From contig NZ_JAMOHM010000015.1 of NCBI RefSeq assembly GCF_024448335.1, positions 1 to 64,000 on the forward strand: a DNA stretch of 64,000 bases. Reading direction: 5' to 3'. Within the stretch, counting starts at the first letter, position 1. The number at the start of each line of letters is the position of its first letter. The translations under genes were made by a program, and so were the position numbers. The notes beneath the pieces are model-generated. The model did not search any database, was not told the DNA's origin, and was given only the letters and a program-made list of their open reading frames with translations. Shown here one piece after another: positions 1 to 9,615 of this stretch. Origin of the DNA: Stutzerimonas frequens. GTDB taxonomy: Bacteria > Pseudomonadota > Gammaproteobacteria > Pseudomonadales > Pseudomonadaceae.

Positions 1-90
1 AAGCAGTTCGCCCAACAGACCCTGCCCAAGCTGGAAGAACATCTCAAGCAAGCGAAGGAACTGCAGGCCAAGCACGGCCAGCAGAACTGA
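1..90 (+). CDS. C-terminal fragment of a DUF4142-type protein (partial)
   Basis: Only the last 29 codons and a TGA stop lie in the window; the gene begins upstream. The visible tail has the alternating Leu/Glu/His/Lys pattern (TLPKLEEHLKQAKEL) that closes DUF4142 proteins, which are exported four-helix, ferritin-like proteins of unknown function. The family call rests on this short motif alone. The gene converges on ung, with about 33 bp between the two stops. Confidence 0.55.
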   Translation, partial: KQFAQQTLPKLEEHLKQAKELQAKHGQQN

Positions 91-123
91 GGCCCGGACC
101 CGATGCCGCGGGCCGGCATCGGT

Positions 124-819
124 TCATACCCGGTCAGGCAGTTGCCAGTCGATCGGCTCAAGACCTTGCTGTCTCAGAAACTGATTGGCACGACTGAAGT
201 GCCCGTTACCCAGAAAACCACGATGCGCCGACAGTGGCGAAGGATGCGCCGACTTGAGCATCAAATGCCGCGTCGGATCGATCAGTCGCGTCTTCGACTG
301 TGCGTGCGCGCCCCAGAGCATGAACACCAGATGCGGGCGACACTCGCCAACCACCTCGATTACTCGGTCGGTGAATTGCTGCCAGCCAGCCTTGGCATGG
401 GATCCTGCCAAGCCCTGCTCCACCGTCAGCGAGGTGTTTAGCATCAGCACCCCCTGCTCCGCCCAGCGCTGCAGATAGCCGTGAGAAGGAACCGGTAGAT
501 TGAGGTCGCGCTTGAGCTCCTTGAAGATGTTCTGCAACGACGGCGGCGGTGCCACGCCAGGCTGCACCGAGAAACACAAGCCGTGCGCCTGCCCTGGCCC
601 GTGATAAGGGTCCTGCCCGAGGATGACCACTTTGACCTGCTCGAGGGGCGTCGAGTTGAGCGCATTGAAGATCAGCGGCCCCGGCGGGAAGATCACCTTG
701 CCGGCAGCCTTTTCGCGACGCAGAAACGCGGCCAGTTGCTGCATGTAGGGTTTGTCGAACTCGTCGCGCAGGGCTTCTTTCCAGCCAGCCTCGAGCTTGA
801 TGCGATCATCCTGGGTCAT
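124..819 (-). CDS. ung: Uracil-DNA glycosylase, family 1
   Basis: This enzyme removes uracil from DNA, starting base-excision repair of deaminated cytosine or misincorporated dUMP. The water-activating loop GQDPYHG is intact, with the catalytic Asp near residue 66, and the C-terminal DNA-intercalating loop [10 protein letters not shown] is present. The open frame extends 29 codons further upstream. I chose the internal ATG at 819 because the family starts with a short N-terminus such as [17 protein letters not shown], which gives the usual length of about 231 aa. The upstream extension is Arg-rich and looks non-coding. It faces away from the next plus-strand gene, with about 250 bp between the two starts. 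Confidence 0.95.
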   Translation of the reverse strand: MTQDDRIKLEAGWKEALRDEFDKPYMQQLAAFLRREKAAGKVIFPPGPLIFNALNSTPLEQVKVVILGQDPYHGPGQAHGLCFSVQPGVAPPPSLQNIFKELKRDLNLPVPSHGYLQRWAEQGVLMLNTSLTVEQGLAGSHAKAGWQQFTDRVIEVVGECRPHLVFMLWGAHAQSKTRLIDPTRHLMLKSAHPSPLSAHRGFLGNGHFSRANQFLRQQGLEPIDWQLPDRV

Positions 820-1070
820 GAGCGGTTTCTGGATAGCCAAACGGCGGAACCCTAAGGAACGCCGGGCGCCCTTGTCAACGCCGAAACGCCTCGACCATTG
901 CGTCACCGCAATATCATCCCCCCTCCTTTAGTCATAATTGCACCTGGCTCACGGACTGATGCGGACAAGGCTTCCGATGCGCACATAAAGAGTGACGCCT
1001 ACCCCAGCCGCAGGGTAAAAAAGCCAACTGCCGACAAACCAATAACAAAAGCGACAACAAGGAACATGCA

Positions 1071-2315
1071 ATGAACCGGATTACTCTTCTGGCGCTAGGG
1101 CTGGGGTTTTGTCTTACGGCTCAGGCTGCCGATCCCATCACACTCGGCCTCAATTACCCCCGCACTGGCAGCTACAAGGAAGAAGGTCTGGCGCAGATGC
1201 GGGGCGCCCTGTTGGCCATCGACGAAATCAACGAAGCAGGAGGCGTGCTCGGCCGCCCGCTGCAACTCATCAGCCGCAATACGGCCTCACGCCCCGAGAA
1301 GGCGGTCGCCAATGTCGACAAGATGGCCGACGAAGGCGTCGCGATGCTGTTCGGCGGCGTCTCCAGCGCCGTGGCTATCGCAGCGAGCAAGCGCGCCAAG
1401 GAAAGAGGGCTGCTCTACTTCGGCACGCTGACGTACTCCAACGACACGACCGGCAAAGACGGCCACCGCTACATGTTCCGCGAGTGCAACAACGCCTGGA
1501 TGAGTGCGCGCGTGCTGGGGCAGTATCTGAACGAGAACCTGCCGGGCAAGAACTACTTCTATATCACTTCCGACTACACCTGGGGCCATACCAGCGAGAG
1601 CTCGTTGCGCCAGGCTACGGGCACCGTCGACCAGAACAGGCATCCAGGTATCAAAACGGCATTTCCGGGCGCTCGCCTGTCCGATTACCGGGCAGCACTG
1701 GAGAAAGCCGCCAGCAGTAACGCCGACGTCCTGGTACTGGTGCTTTTCGGCGAGGACATGGTGCGTGCCATGCGCATCGCCGATGATCTAGGCCTGAACA
1801 AGAGGATGCAGATCGCTGTTCCCAACCTGACGCTGTCGATGGTCGAACTGGCCGGCCCCGACATCATGCACGGCGTTCTTGGCACGGAGCCCTGGACCTG
1901 GCGAGTTCCAGACCTGGAGGGCTCCGAGCGCGGCAAGGCCTTCGTCCGGGATTTCGGCGAGCGCTATCAGACCCACCCGTCGAGCTCCGCTGCCTCGGCC
2001 TATAGCATCGTTCATCAATGGGCGGATGCAGCCAAACGAGCTAGGAGCATCGGCAGCGAGCAGGTCATCGCGGCGATGGAAGACCACAGCTACACCCTGC
2101 TTAAGGATCGCCAGCAATGGCGCGCGTTCGACCATCAGAACGTGCAGTCGGTCTACGCAGTGCGCGTGAAGCCGCGCGAGGAAGTTCTCAAGGACCGCTT
2201 CAAGCAGGACTATTTCGAGATCGTCCATCGTCTGTCCGGCGAGCAGGCCGCCCCTTCGCTGACCGAGTGGCAGGAAGAGCGCCGTGCCGGCGGGCAGCCG
2301 ACTAGGCTACAGTGA
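1071..2315 (+). CDS. Orphan periplasmic binding protein, urea/branched-chain amino-acid type
   Basis: This 414-aa protein has a signal peptide of about 19 residues (hydrophobic core, cleavage after AQA). A type-I periplasmic binding fold of the UrtA/LivJ group (Peripla_BP_5/6) follows. Signatures are ITLGLNYPRTGSY at the mature N-terminus, GGVLGRPLQL, and the hinge pattern around FGGVSSAVA. Such proteins deliver urea, amides or hydrophobic amino acids to ABC permeases, or present a ligand to a membrane sensor. No permease or ATPase gene is adjacent: ung lies upstream on the opposite strand and an enoyl-CoA hydratase lies downstream. The ligand cannot be read from sequence. A role as the ligand-sensing partner of a kinase or cyclase encoded elsewhere is possible but is inference. 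Confidence 0.8.
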   Translation: MNRITLLALGLGFCLTAQAADPITLGLNYPRTGSYKEEGLAQMRGALLAIDEINEAGGVLGRPLQLISRNTASRPEKAVANVDKMADEGVAMLFGGVSSAVAIAASKRAKERGLLYFGTLTYSNDTTGKDGHRYMFRECNNAWMSARVLGQYLNENLPGKNYFYITSDYTWGHTSESSLRQATGTVDQNRHPGIKTAFPGARLSDYRAALEKAASSNADVLVLVLFGEDMVRAMRIADDLGLNKRMQIAVPNLTLSMVELAGPDIMHGVLGTEPWTWRVPDLEGSERGKAFVRDFGERYQTHPSSSAASAYSIVHQWADAAKRARSIGSEQVIAAMEDHSYTLLKDRQQWRAFDHQNVQSVYAVRVKPREEVLKDRFKQDYFEIVHRLSGEQAAPSLTEWQEERRAGGQPTRLQ

Positions 2316-2466
2316 CCTGCAACGGCAGCGCCTGACGCGAGCAGGCGCTGCCAACGGGACTTTTCTGGGACCGGTGTCCACTGCAACCTCGGCGAGCTTG
2401 GGATACAGGCGCGGAGGCAGATTCAGGCGCCGGCCGGCAGCCCTGACCTGTCAAGAGGATCTCGAT

Positions 2467-3285
2467 ATGACTACCGCACTAGAACCCTATCAAGCCGGCG
2501 TCTTCGACCTGACTCACAAGCTGACCGTGGAAAAACACGGTCACACCGCCCTCATCACCATCAATCACCCACCGGCCAATACCTGGGACCGAGAGTCGCT
2601 GATCGGTCTCAAGCAAGTGGTGGAGCATCTCAACCACGACGATGATATCTATGCTCTGGTGATCTGCGGCCAGGGCGAGAAGTTCTTCAGCGCCGGCGCC
2701 GACCTCAAGCTATTCGCCGACGGCGACCGAAACCGAGCGCGGGAGATGGCCCGGCGCTTCGGCGAAGCCTTCGAAACGCTGCGCGATTTCCGCGGTGTCT
2801 CGATCGCCGCAATCAACGGTTTCGCCCTCGGTGGTGGGCTTGAGTGCGCGCTGGCTTGTGACCTGCGCATCGCTGAGCAGCAAGCGCAGTTGGGCCTGCC
2901 GGAAGCCTCGGTCGGACTATTGCCCTGCGCTGGCGGCACTCAAGCCCTGGCCTGGCTGGTCGGCGAAGGCTGGGCAAAACGCATGATCCTCTGCGGCGAG
3001 CGCATCACCGCGGAGACAGCACTACGCATCGGCCTAGTCGAGCAGGTGGTCGAACCTGGCCAGTCGCGCGGCCATGCCCTGCTCCTCGCCTCCCGCGTGG
3101 CACGCCAGAGCCCAGTGGCGGTACGCGCCATCAAACCTCTGATCGACGGAGCACGGCTACGGGTTCCCGCCACGTTCGCGGCGGCAGAGCGCGAGGCGTT
3201 CGTCGGATTGTTCGAAGCCGAAGACACGCTCGAGGGCGTCAACGCCTTTCTCGAAAAGCGCGATCCGCGCTGGCGCAACCGCTGA
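2467..3285 (+). CDS. Enoyl-CoA hydratase/isomerase (crotonase family)
   Basis: This 272-aa soluble protein has a crotonase fold that normally hydrates or isomerises enoyl-CoA thioesters. The oxyanion-hole motif FSAGADLKLF is present. Both acidic residues used by true hydratases appear conserved: the Glu in GGGLECALACD and the Glu in GLPEASVGLLP. The open frame extends 61 codons upstream across the end of the preceding gene. I chose the ATG at 2467 because AAGAGGA lies just before it and the protein then begins in family style. The substrate is unknown, since no other beta-oxidation gene is nearby. It may be cotranscribed with the binding protein 151 bp upstream. Confidence 0.88.
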   Translation: MTTALEPYQAGVFDLTHKLTVEKHGHTALITINHPPANTWDRESLIGLKQVVEHLNHDDDIYALVICGQGEKFFSAGADLKLFADGDRNRAREMARRFGEAFETLRDFRGVSIAAINGFALGGGLECALACDLRIAEQQAQLGLPEASVGLLPCAGGTQALAWLVGEGWAKRMILCGERITAETALRIGLVEQVVEPGQSRGHALLLASRVARQSPVAVRAIKPLIDGARLRVPATFAAAEREAFVGLFEAEDTLEGVNAFLEKRDPRWRNR

Positions 3286-3310
3286 CGCATCCGTAGCGGG
3301 ACTTGTGCAG

Positions 3311-3369
3311 GTCGTTCAGCTGCCGATATGACGCACCTTCGGAAGCGAAGCTCGTTCCGACTGAACGAC
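3311..3369. repeat. Inverted repeat with 9-bp arms between convergent genes
   Basis: GTCGTTCAG at 3311-3319 is repeated in inverted orientation as CTGAACGAC at 3361-3369, with a 41-base interior. It sits between the stops of the enoyl-CoA hydratase and the minus-strand secreted protein. It could act as a weak shared terminator, but no T-tract follows. Confidence 0.4.
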
Positions 3370-3395
3370 ACCGGCCTTGTCTGAATAATGCGGTT

Positions 3396-3836
3396 TCAAC
3401 GCCGGTAGGGTCGGTACTGCTGCTGGTAGCGGCCGTCCCGGTTGTAATGAGGCCGCAGCCGATGATCGCGGCCGTCGCGAATGATGTGCGGGCGTTGCTG
3501 ACGATGATCCGGGCGCCAGTGCTCGCGGCGCTCGAAACCGCGGTGACGATCGTAGTACTGCGGTGGGAGCTGGCTCTGATACCGCGGCGGCAGGTTACGT
3601 GGATACTGCGGATAGTGCGAATAAGGGCTGCGCGGATCGTACTGACGGGGACGGCTGTCATGCCGATAGCCACGGTTGTAGCCCTGGCCGTAGCCGGCAC
3701 TATAACCATGGTTGTAATAGCGTGGGCTTTCAGCCTGGAACACCCAGACGCCGTCTCGCCGATCCGCCTGCGCCTGCGCCTGCAGGCTCGCCCCCAGGCC
3801 GAGGCACAGCAGGACCAACAATGATCGAATGCTCAT
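3396..3836 (-). CDS. Secreted Arg/Tyr-rich low-complexity protein
   Basis: This 146-aa protein has a clear N-terminal signal peptide (MSIRSLLVLLCLGLG..., cleavage probably in the AQAQA stretch near residue 24). After a short WVFQAE segment, the mature chain is almost entirely Arg, Tyr, Gln, His, Pro and Gly, with loose repeats such as YGQGYNRGYRHD and RPHYNRDGRYQ. It should be strongly basic, unfolded and periplasmic or extracellular. I recognise no domain. The composition could suit binding to nucleic acid, polysaccharide or LPS, but that is inference. The signal peptide argues for a real gene rather than a shadow, and it has its own short upstream region before rnfA on the other strand. Confidence 0.7.
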   Translation of the reverse strand: MSIRSLLVLLCLGLGASLQAQAQADRRDGVWVFQAESPRYYNHGYSAGYGQGYNRGYRHDSRPRQYDPRSPYSHYPQYPRNLPPRYQSQLPPQYYDRHRGFERREHWRPDHRQQRPHIIRDGRDHRLRPHYNRDGRYQQQYRPYRR

Positions 3837-4067
3837 GGGAACACCTCCGATGGTGTCATGGACCCCAGCTCATCAGACCACAACCAGCGGCCAGCTGCTG
3901 AAACGGCGGACAACCGGCGGCCATGTAGCGTCTGGACCCGCTCCAGATGTCGCCGGATCAGCGCGACCGGCTGCCGCAGCTTGTATGCCCGCCGCCGCTT
4001 CCCGATAATAGCGGCCCTTTAGCCCCACGGCTCTCGCAGAGCGCGACGGAACGGGAACAGACCCTAG

Positions 4068-4652
4068 ATGACCGAACTCGCCCTGATCATGGTTAGCGCC
4101 ATTCTGGTCAACAATTTCGTGCTGGTGCAGTTCCTCGGTCTGTGCCCGTTCATGGGCGTGTCGAAGAAGATCGAGACGGCCATCGGCCTGTCGCTGGCGA
4201 CCACCTTCGTGTTGACCTTGGCAGCGATGTGCAGCTATCTCGTTCAGCAGTACGTGCTCAAGCCGCTGGACCTGGAATTCCTGCGCACCATCAGCTTCAT
4301 TCTGGTGATTGCCGTAACCGTCCAGTTCACCGAAATGGTGGTAAACAAGACCAGTCCGCTGCTCTATCGCGTGCTCGGCATCTTCCTGCCGCTGATCACC
4401 ACCAACTGCATCGTCCTAGGCGTGGCCCTGCTCAACGCCAACAAGGCCGAGTTCACCTTCCTGACCGCTACCGTGAACGGCTTCGCCGCGGGGCTGGGCT
4501 TTTCCCTGGTGCTGGTGCTGTTCGCCGCCATGCGTGAGCGCATCGCCATTGCCGATGTGCCCAGATCGTTCCAGGGCGCGGCGATCGGCATGATCACCGC
4601 CGGCCTCATGTCGCTGGCCTTCATGGGCTTCACCGGACTGATCAAGCTATGA
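4068..4652 (+). CDS. rnfA: Rnf electron-transport complex subunit A
   Basis: This is an integral inner-membrane subunit (194 aa, about six hydrophobic helices) of the Rnf/Rsx complex, which couples ferredoxin-NAD electron transfer to ion pumping. It begins in family style with [20 protein letters not shown] and carries the paired half-helix motifs [10 protein letters not shown] and [12 protein letters not shown]. The Cys residues in those motifs are where RnfA/RnfE and NqrD/NqrE proteins hold an intramembrane FeS cluster. It is the first gene of rnfABCDGE and overlaps rnfB by 4 bp. P. stutzeri strains can carry a second, nif-linked rnf cluster; linkage to nth suggests that this is the housekeeping copy. 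Confidence 0.95.
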   Translation: MTELALIMVSAILVNNFVLVQFLGLCPFMGVSKKIETAIGLSLATTFVLTLAAMCSYLVQQYVLKPLDLEFLRTISFILVIAVTVQFTEMVVNKTSPLLYRVLGIFLPLITTNCIVLGVALLNANKAEFTFLTATVNGFAAGLGFSLVLVLFAAMRERIAIADVPRSFQGAAIGMITAGLMSLAFMGFTGLIKL

Positions 4653-5224
4653 GTGCGGTTCTCATCGCAGTGCTTGCACTGCTCGCCCTGTGCCTGCTTG
4701 GCGGTGCCATCCTCGGTTTCGCCGCCGTGCGCTTTCGCGTCGAGGGCGACCCCATCGCCGAGCAGATCAATGCCCTGCTGCCGCAGACCCAGTGCGGCCA
4801 GTGCGGCTACCCGGGCTGCAAGCCCTACGCCGAGGCCATCGCCGGCGGCGACAAGATCAACAAGTGCCCGCCGGGCGGCGAAGCGACCATCCAGGCGCTG
4901 GCCGACCTGCTCGATGTCGAGCCGGAACCGCTGGATGCCGAAGGCGGCGAGAAGCCGCAGATGGTCGCCTACATCCGCGAAGCCGAGTGCATTGGTTGCA
5001 CCAAGTGCATCCAGGCCTGCCCGGTGGACGCCATCGTCGGTGCCGCACGGCAGATGCATACCGTCATAATCTCCGAGTGCACCGGCTGCGACCTCTGCGT
5101 CGAGCCCTGCCCGGTGGATTGCATCGACATGATCGAGGTCGGCAGCAACCTGCAGAGCTGGAAGTGGAACCGGCCGCTGGCGCCCGGCCAGCTGATCGCG
5201 ACTGACCGGGAGCAGGCGGCATGA
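4649..5224 (+). CDS. rnfB: Rnf complex subunit B, multi-cluster ferredoxin
   Basis: This 191-aa protein is the electron-entry subunit of Rnf. It has an N-terminal membrane anchor (residues 3-27). An FeS domain follows with Cys49, Cys52, Cys57 and Cys73 ([10 protein letters not shown]...). Two ferredoxin-type 4Fe-4S motifs come next: [12 protein letters not shown] near residues 114-125 and [12 protein letters not shown] near 144-155. The arrangement matches the short proteobacterial RnfB form. It overlaps rnfA and rnfC by 4 bp each, implying translational coupling. Confidence 0.95.
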   Translation: MSAVLIAVLALLALCLLGGAILGFAAVRFRVEGDPIAEQINALLPQTQCGQCGYPGCKPYAEAIAGGDKINKCPPGGEATIQALADLLDVEPEPLDAEGGEKPQMVAYIREAECIGCTKCIQACPVDAIVGAARQMHTVIISECTGCDLCVEPCPVDCIDMIEVGSNLQSWKWNRPLAPGQLIATDREQAA

Positions 5225-7704
5225 CCTCACTCAAGGTATGGGACATCCACGGCGGCATCCATCCGCCGGAGCACAAGGAGTTGTCCAACCGCACCCCGAT
5301 CCAGCCTGCGCCACTGCCCAAGCGCCTGGTCCTGCCCTTGGCGCAGCACCTGGGCGCACCGGCCGAACCCTGCGTGACGCTCGGCGAACGCGTGCTCAAG
5401 GGCCAGCAGATCGCGCTCGCCAGCGGTTTCGTCAGCGCCGCGCTGCACGCGCCGACATCCGGCGTGGTCAGCTTCATCGGCCCACAACCCTACCCGCATG
5501 TCTCGGGCATGCTCGTCGACGCAATCGTCATCGACAGCGATGGTGAGGACTGCTGGCTCGAACTCGAGCCCCACCCCGACTACCGCGCGCTGGAGCGTCC
5601 GGTGTTGCTCGAACTGATCCGTCAGGCCGGAATCAGCGGCCTCGGCGGCGCCGGCTTTCCCACTGCGGTCAAACTGACCCCACCGCCGACGCAAAGCATC
5701 CGCACACTGATCATCAACGGCACCGAGTGTGAGCCGTACATCACCGCCGACGACCTGCTGATGCGCGAGAAAGCCGCCGAACTGGTGGCGGGCATCGAAA
5801 TCCTCGCGCACCTGATCCAACCGCAGGAGGTACTGATCGGCATCGAGGACAACAAGCCCGAGGCCATCGCCGCGGTCCGCGCGGCCATCGGTGGACGGCC
5901 CTTCGTGCTCAAGGTCTTTCCGACCAAGTACCCCTCCGGCGGCGAGAAGCAGCTGATCCAGATTCTGACTGGCGAAGAGGTGCCCAGCGGCGGCCTGCCC
6001 GCGGATATCGGCATGCTCTGCCAGAACGTCGGCACCTGCGTCGCTATCCATGACGCCGTGCTGCTCGGCAAACCGCTGATCTCGCGAATCACCACCCTCA
6101 CCGGCGAAGCACTGGCGCGCCCGATGAACGTCGAGGTGCTGATCGGCACGCCAGTCGAAGAACTGCTCGCGTTCGCCGGACTCGAGCAGAGCCGGCTCAA
6201 CCGCCTGATCATGGGCGGCCCGATGATGGGCTTTACCCTGCCGTCCCTCGACGTGCCGGTGATCAAGACCACCAACTGCCTGCTCGCCAGCACGCTCGAA
6301 GAGCTGCCTCCGCCGCCACCAGCGCTGCCCTGCATCCGCTGCGGCGAGTGCGCCGAGGCCTGCCCGGTCAGCCTGCTGCCGCAGCAGCTGCATTTCTTTG
6401 CCCTCGGCCAGGAGCACGAGCAGCTCAAGGCCCATAACCTGTTCGACTGCATCGAGTGCGGAGCCTGCGCCTACGTCTGCCCGTCCAGCATCCCGCTGGT
6501 GCAGTACTACCGCGCCGCCAAGGGCGAGATCCGTGAGTTGGAGCAGAAGCAGCAGAAAGCCGAGCACTCCAAGCAGCGCTTCGAACTGCGCCAGGAGCGT
6601 CTGCGCCGCGCCGAAGAACAGAAGGAAGCCGAGCGCAAGGCCCGCGCGGAGCGCGCCGCACGCGCCAAGGCGGCGCAGGGCGAAAGCGTGCAGACGGCCT
6701 CCAATAGCGCCGCTGCAGCTCCGAGCTCAGCGCCCAAGTCGGGCCTCTCGGAAAGCCAGAAGAAATTGAAGATCGAAGCCAGCATGGCCCAGGTCGCCCT
6801 GAAGAAGGCGGAAAAGCAGCTCGCCGCACACGACACGCCCGAACTGCAAGCCCAGGTTGCCGACCTGCGCAAAGCCGCCGAAGCGGCGCAGCAGGCACTC
6901 GATGCCGCCATGCAGGAGAGCGCCAGCGCCGCGCCTACCGCCAAGCCAGCGGACGACGAGGCGCTGAAGAAGGCCAAGATCGAAGCCGCCATGCTCAAGG
7001 CGCAGATCCGCAAACTGGAAAAGCTCGAAGCGCCGGACGACGACCAGCAGGCCGAGCTCGCGCGTCTGCGTCAGCAACTGCACGAAGCTGAACAAGCCCT
7101 AGCAGCCGCCCAGAGCACCGCCCCCGCTCCCGCCGCCAAACCAGCGAATGACGAGGCGCTGAAAAAGGCCAAGATCGAAGCCGCCATGCTCAAGGCGCAG
7201 ATCCGCAAGCTGGAAAAGCTCGAAGCACCGGACGAGGACCAGCAGGCCGAGCTCGCTCGTCTGCGTCAGCAGCTGCACGAAGCCGAACAAACCTTGGCAG
7301 CCGCCCAAAGCGCCGCTCCAGCTCCCACCGCCAAGCCGGCGGACGATGAAGCCTTGAAGAAGGCAAAGATCGAACTGGCGATGAAACGCGCCGAACTGAA
7401 GAAGGCCGAGAAAGCCGGCGCGCAAGAGGCGGAACTCAGCCGGCTGCGCGACGCGCTGCAGGCGGCCGAACAAGCCCTGCATGCGGCCGAAGAAGCCTCG
7501 CACAAGCCCGCCCCGGAACTGGTGCGCACCAGCACGCCCGGTGTCGATGAGCGCCAGCGCGAACTGAAGACCGAGGTTGCCTTCGCCCGCGCCGATCTGC
7601 GCAAGCTGGAGCGAGACGAGCAGACCGAGCCCATGACACTGGAGGCCGCTCGCCTGCGACTCAGCGAAGCCGAACGGCAGCTGGCGGACTATCAGCAATC
7701 GTGA
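5221..7704 (+). CDS. rnfC: Rnf complex subunit C with a long repeat-rich C-terminal extension
   Basis: This is the NADH/FMN and FeS subunit of Rnf, peripheral on the membrane. The core (residues 1 to about 440) has the Gly-rich nucleotide loop GLGGAGFPT at residue 140. It also has two 4Fe-4S motifs, [12 protein letters not shown] (from 371) and [12 protein letters not shown] (from 410). About 390 residues follow of charged, Ala-rich sequence predicted to be coiled coil, built from roughly five repeats. Three repeat starts are spaced exactly 195 bp (65 aa) apart, at 6946, 7141 and 7336, and the first two units are nearly identical. Long C-terminal extensions are known in enterobacterial RsxC; their function is unclear. 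At 827 aa it is among the longer forms. Confidence 0.95.
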   Translation: MTSLKVWDIHGGIHPPEHKELSNRTPIQPAPLPKRLVLPLAQHLGAPAEPCVTLGERVLKGQQIALASGFVSAALHAPTSGVVSFIGPQPYPHVSGMLVDAIVIDSDGEDCWLELEPHPDYRALERPVLLELIRQAGISGLGGAGFPTAVKLTPPPTQSIRTLIINGTECEPYITADDLLMREKAAELVAGIEILAHLIQPQEVLIGIEDNKPEAIAAVRAAIGGRPFVLKVFPTKYPSGGEKQLIQILTGEEVPSGGLPADIGMLCQNVGTCVAIHDAVLLGKPLISRITTLTGEALARPMNVEVLIGTPVEELLAFAGLEQSRLNRLIMGGPMMGFTLPSLDVPVIKTTNCLLASTLEELPPPPPALPCIRCGECAEACPVSLLPQQLHFFALGQEHEQLKAHNLFDCIECGACAYVCPSSIPLVQYYRAAKGEIRELEQKQQKAEHSKQRFELRQERLRRAEEQKEAERKARAERAARAKAAQGESVQTASNSAAAAPSSAPKSGLSESQKKLKIEASMAQVALKKAEKQLAAHDTPELQAQVADLRKAAEAAQQALDAAMQESASAAPTAKPADDEALKKAKIEAAMLKAQIRKLEKLEAPDDDQQAELARLRQQLHEAEQALAAAQSTAPAPAAKPANDEALKKAKIEAAMLKAQIRKLEKLEAPDEDQQAELARLRQQLHEAEQTLAAAQSAAPAPTAKPADDEALKKAKIELAMKRAELKKAEKAGAQEAELSRLRDALQAAEQALHAAEEASHKPAPELVRTSTPGVDERQRELKTEVAFARADLRKLERDEQTEPMTLEAARLRLSEAERQLADYQQS
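6946..7400 (+). repeat. 195-bp tandem repeats inside rnfC
   Basis: Units begin at 6946, 7141 and 7336 with an exact 195-bp period (65 codons). The first two copies are almost identical in DNA and protein ([19 protein letters not shown], then [10 protein letters not shown], then [15 protein letters not shown]). The third diverges after about 15 codons, and further degenerate copies lie on both sides. Copy number could change by slippage or recombination without breaking the frame. Confidence 0.9.
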
Positions 7705-7811
7705 GAAATGGCCGCTGCACCGGTGCGCTGGTGTAGTCGCTCGACAAGTCAGAGAGATTCGAGGAAGTGGCCCAGGCCACATCCCAAGACAACACCTTCA
7801 CCGGAGAGCCA

Positions 7812-8840
7812 ATGGCCCTGCCCCGCATCACCTCGCCCCACGCCAAGGGCGCCAACCGTACCCAGCGGGTCATGCTGCTGGTGCTCGCGGCCACCCTGCC
7901 CGGCGTGGTTGTGCTGACCTGGCTCTACGGCGCCGGCACGCTGATCAACCTCGCCTGGGCATCGCTCGCCGCACTTGCCTTCGAAGCGGCGATTCTCCGC
8001 CTGCGGCAGCGGCCGGTGGGCTTCTTTCTGCGCGACGGCAGCGTGCTGGTCACCGCCGTGTTGCTGGCCTTGGCGTTGCCGCCCTACTCGCCCTGGTGGC
8101 TGACGCTGATCGCCACCGGCTGCGCCGTGGTGTTCGGCAAGCAGCTGTATGGCGGCCTGGGCCAGAACCCCTTCAACCCGGCGATGATCGGCTACGTGGT
8201 GGTGCTTATCTCCTTCCCGGTGGAGATGACCACCTGGCCGGTGCCGCACAGTGTCGGGCTGAGCGCCGGCCTGCAGCATATTCTCGGTATCGCCTCGCTT
8301 CCCGACGGCTGGACCCAGGCCACCGCCCTGGATGTGCTCAAGGTGAACAAGAGCCTGACCATCGACGAGCTCTGGCGCAATCCGGCCTTCGGCCACTTCG
8401 GCGGCATCGGCTCGGAAGTGGTGAACCTCGCGTTTCTTGCTGGCGGCCTGTTCCTGCTACACAAGCGGCTGTTTAGCTGGCACGCGCCAGTCGGCATGCT
8501 CGGCGCGCTGATGCTGATGAGCCTGGTGTTCTGGAACGGCTCGGGTTCGGATAGCAACGGTTCGCCGCTGTTTCACCTACTCAGCGGCGCCACCATGCTC
8601 GGCGCCTTCTTCATCGTCACCGATCCGGTCAGCAGCGCCACCAGCCCACGTGGACGCCTCATTTTCGGTGCTGGTGTCGGTGTACTGGTATACGTCATCC
8701 GCGCCTGGGGCGGCTATCCGGACGGTGTCGCCTTTGGCGTGCTGCTGATGAACCTTGCCGCTCCCACCATCGATTACTACACCCGCCCGCGCACCTACGG
8801 CCATCGCAAGGCCGAGCGCGGCTTCAAGCTGGGCGAATGA
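7812..8840 (+). CDS. rnfD: Rnf complex subunit D, covalent-FMN membrane protein
   Basis: This 342-aa polytopic inner-membrane protein is homologous to NqrB. The flavinylation motif SGAT is present, with Thr261 as the expected phosphodiester-linked FMN site. The family stretches [15 protein letters not shown] and [17 protein letters not shown] are conserved. The frame is open from a GTG at 7767. I chose the ATG at 7812 because GGAGAG lies directly upstream and the protein then starts like other RnfD proteins. A 107-bp gap separates it from rnfC, the widest within the cluster. Its TGA is 1 bp from the rnfG start. Confidence 0.94.
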   Translation: MALPRITSPHAKGANRTQRVMLLVLAATLPGVVVLTWLYGAGTLINLAWASLAALAFEAAILRLRQRPVGFFLRDGSVLVTAVLLALALPPYSPWWLTLIATGCAVVFGKQLYGGLGQNPFNPAMIGYVVVLISFPVEMTTWPVPHSVGLSAGLQHILGIASLPDGWTQATALDVLKVNKSLTIDELWRNPAFGHFGGIGSEVVNLAFLAGGLFLLHKRLFSWHAPVGMLGALMLMSLVFWNGSGSDSNGSPLFHLLSGATMLGAFFIVTDPVSSATSPRGRLIFGAGVGVLVYVIRAWGGYPDGVAFGVLLMNLAAPTIDYYTRPRTYGHRKAERGFKLGE

Positions 8841-8841
8841 C

Positions 8842-9615
8842 ATGATAGTTCCGGAAATCAGCCGTTCGATGCTGAAGAACGCCACGGTGCTGGGCTTGTT
8901 CGCCATCGTCACCGTGGGCGCGGTGACCCTGCTGCAACAGGGCACTGCCGAGCGCATCCAGGCCGCTGAACGCGCCGCCCAGGTACGTGCGCTGGGCGAG
9001 ATCCTCCCGGCTGGCAGCTACGACAACCATCTGCTCGACGACAGCGTGCTGGTTCAGGATCGCCTGCTAGGCAACCGAAGCCCACTGCCCGCCTATGTCG
9101 CCATCAAGGATGGACGCCCCACCGCCGTAATCCTCCAGGCCATCGCTCCGGACGGCTACAGCGGCGCCATTCATCTGCTGGTGGGCATCCATGCTGACGG
9201 CCGGGTCGCTGGCGTGCGAGTCATTGGCCACCGGGAAACCCCCGGTCTCGGCGACAAGATCGAGCTCGCAAAGAGCCCCTGGATTCGAAGCTTCGAAGGC
9301 AAGTCGCTAACGAACCCAGAGGCCGACGGCTGGGCGGTGAAGAAGGACCGCGGTGAGTTCGACCAGTTCGCGGGCGCCACCATCACACCGCGCGCGGTGG
9401 TCGGTGCGGTGCATCGTGCCTTGCAGTACTTCGATGCACACAAGGCCGAGCTACTGGCAGCCGAAGGCGCGACGACCGAGGCCGCTGGCGACGTCTTGGA
9501 AAGCCGCACCGAGCCCGCCGAAGCCACCGTCCACTCACGCGCCGGCGGTGCCGCCACACGCGACGAATTGCGCACCACCGAGCCGGCCGCCGAGCCGCAA
9601 GGGGACCAGCCATGA
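8842..9615 (+). CDS. rnfG: Rnf complex subunit G, covalent-FMN protein
   Basis: This periplasm-facing flavoprotein is homologous to NqrC and has one N-terminal membrane anchor (residues 11-31). The FMN-attachment motif reads AGATIT near residue 177; Thr180 is the likely acceptor. [11 protein letters not shown], typical of RnfG, is present at about 130. The 257-aa protein carries roughly 50 extra residues after the flavin domain, rich in Ala, Glu and Thr, which look disordered. Start at 8842: the frame is open further upstream inside rnfD, but this ATG gives the usual N-terminus. It overlaps rnfE by 4 bp. Confidence 0.93.
   Translation: MIVPEISRSMLKNATVLGLFAIVTVGAVTLLQQGTAERIQAAERAAQVRALGEILPAGSYDNHLLDDSVLVQDRLLGNRSPLPAYVAIKDGRPTAVILQAIAPDGYSGAIHLLVGIHADGRVAGVRVIGHRETPGLGDKIELAKSPWIRSFEGKSLTNPEADGWAVKKDRGEFDQFAGATITPRAVVGAVHRALQYFDAHKAELLAAEGATTEAAGDVLESRTEPAEATVHSRAGGAATRDELRTTEPAAEPQGDQP

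Noticed and set aside
3303-3824. 173-codon plus-strand frame opposite the Arg/Tyr-rich gene
   Set aside because: It contains hydrophobic stretches, but the minus-strand frame has a proper signal peptide and start. Only one can be the main gene, and the minus-strand one is better supported.
5227-6567. 446-codon minus-strand frame opposite rnfC
   Set aside because: Antisense shadow; rnfC has intact FeS motifs in the other strand.
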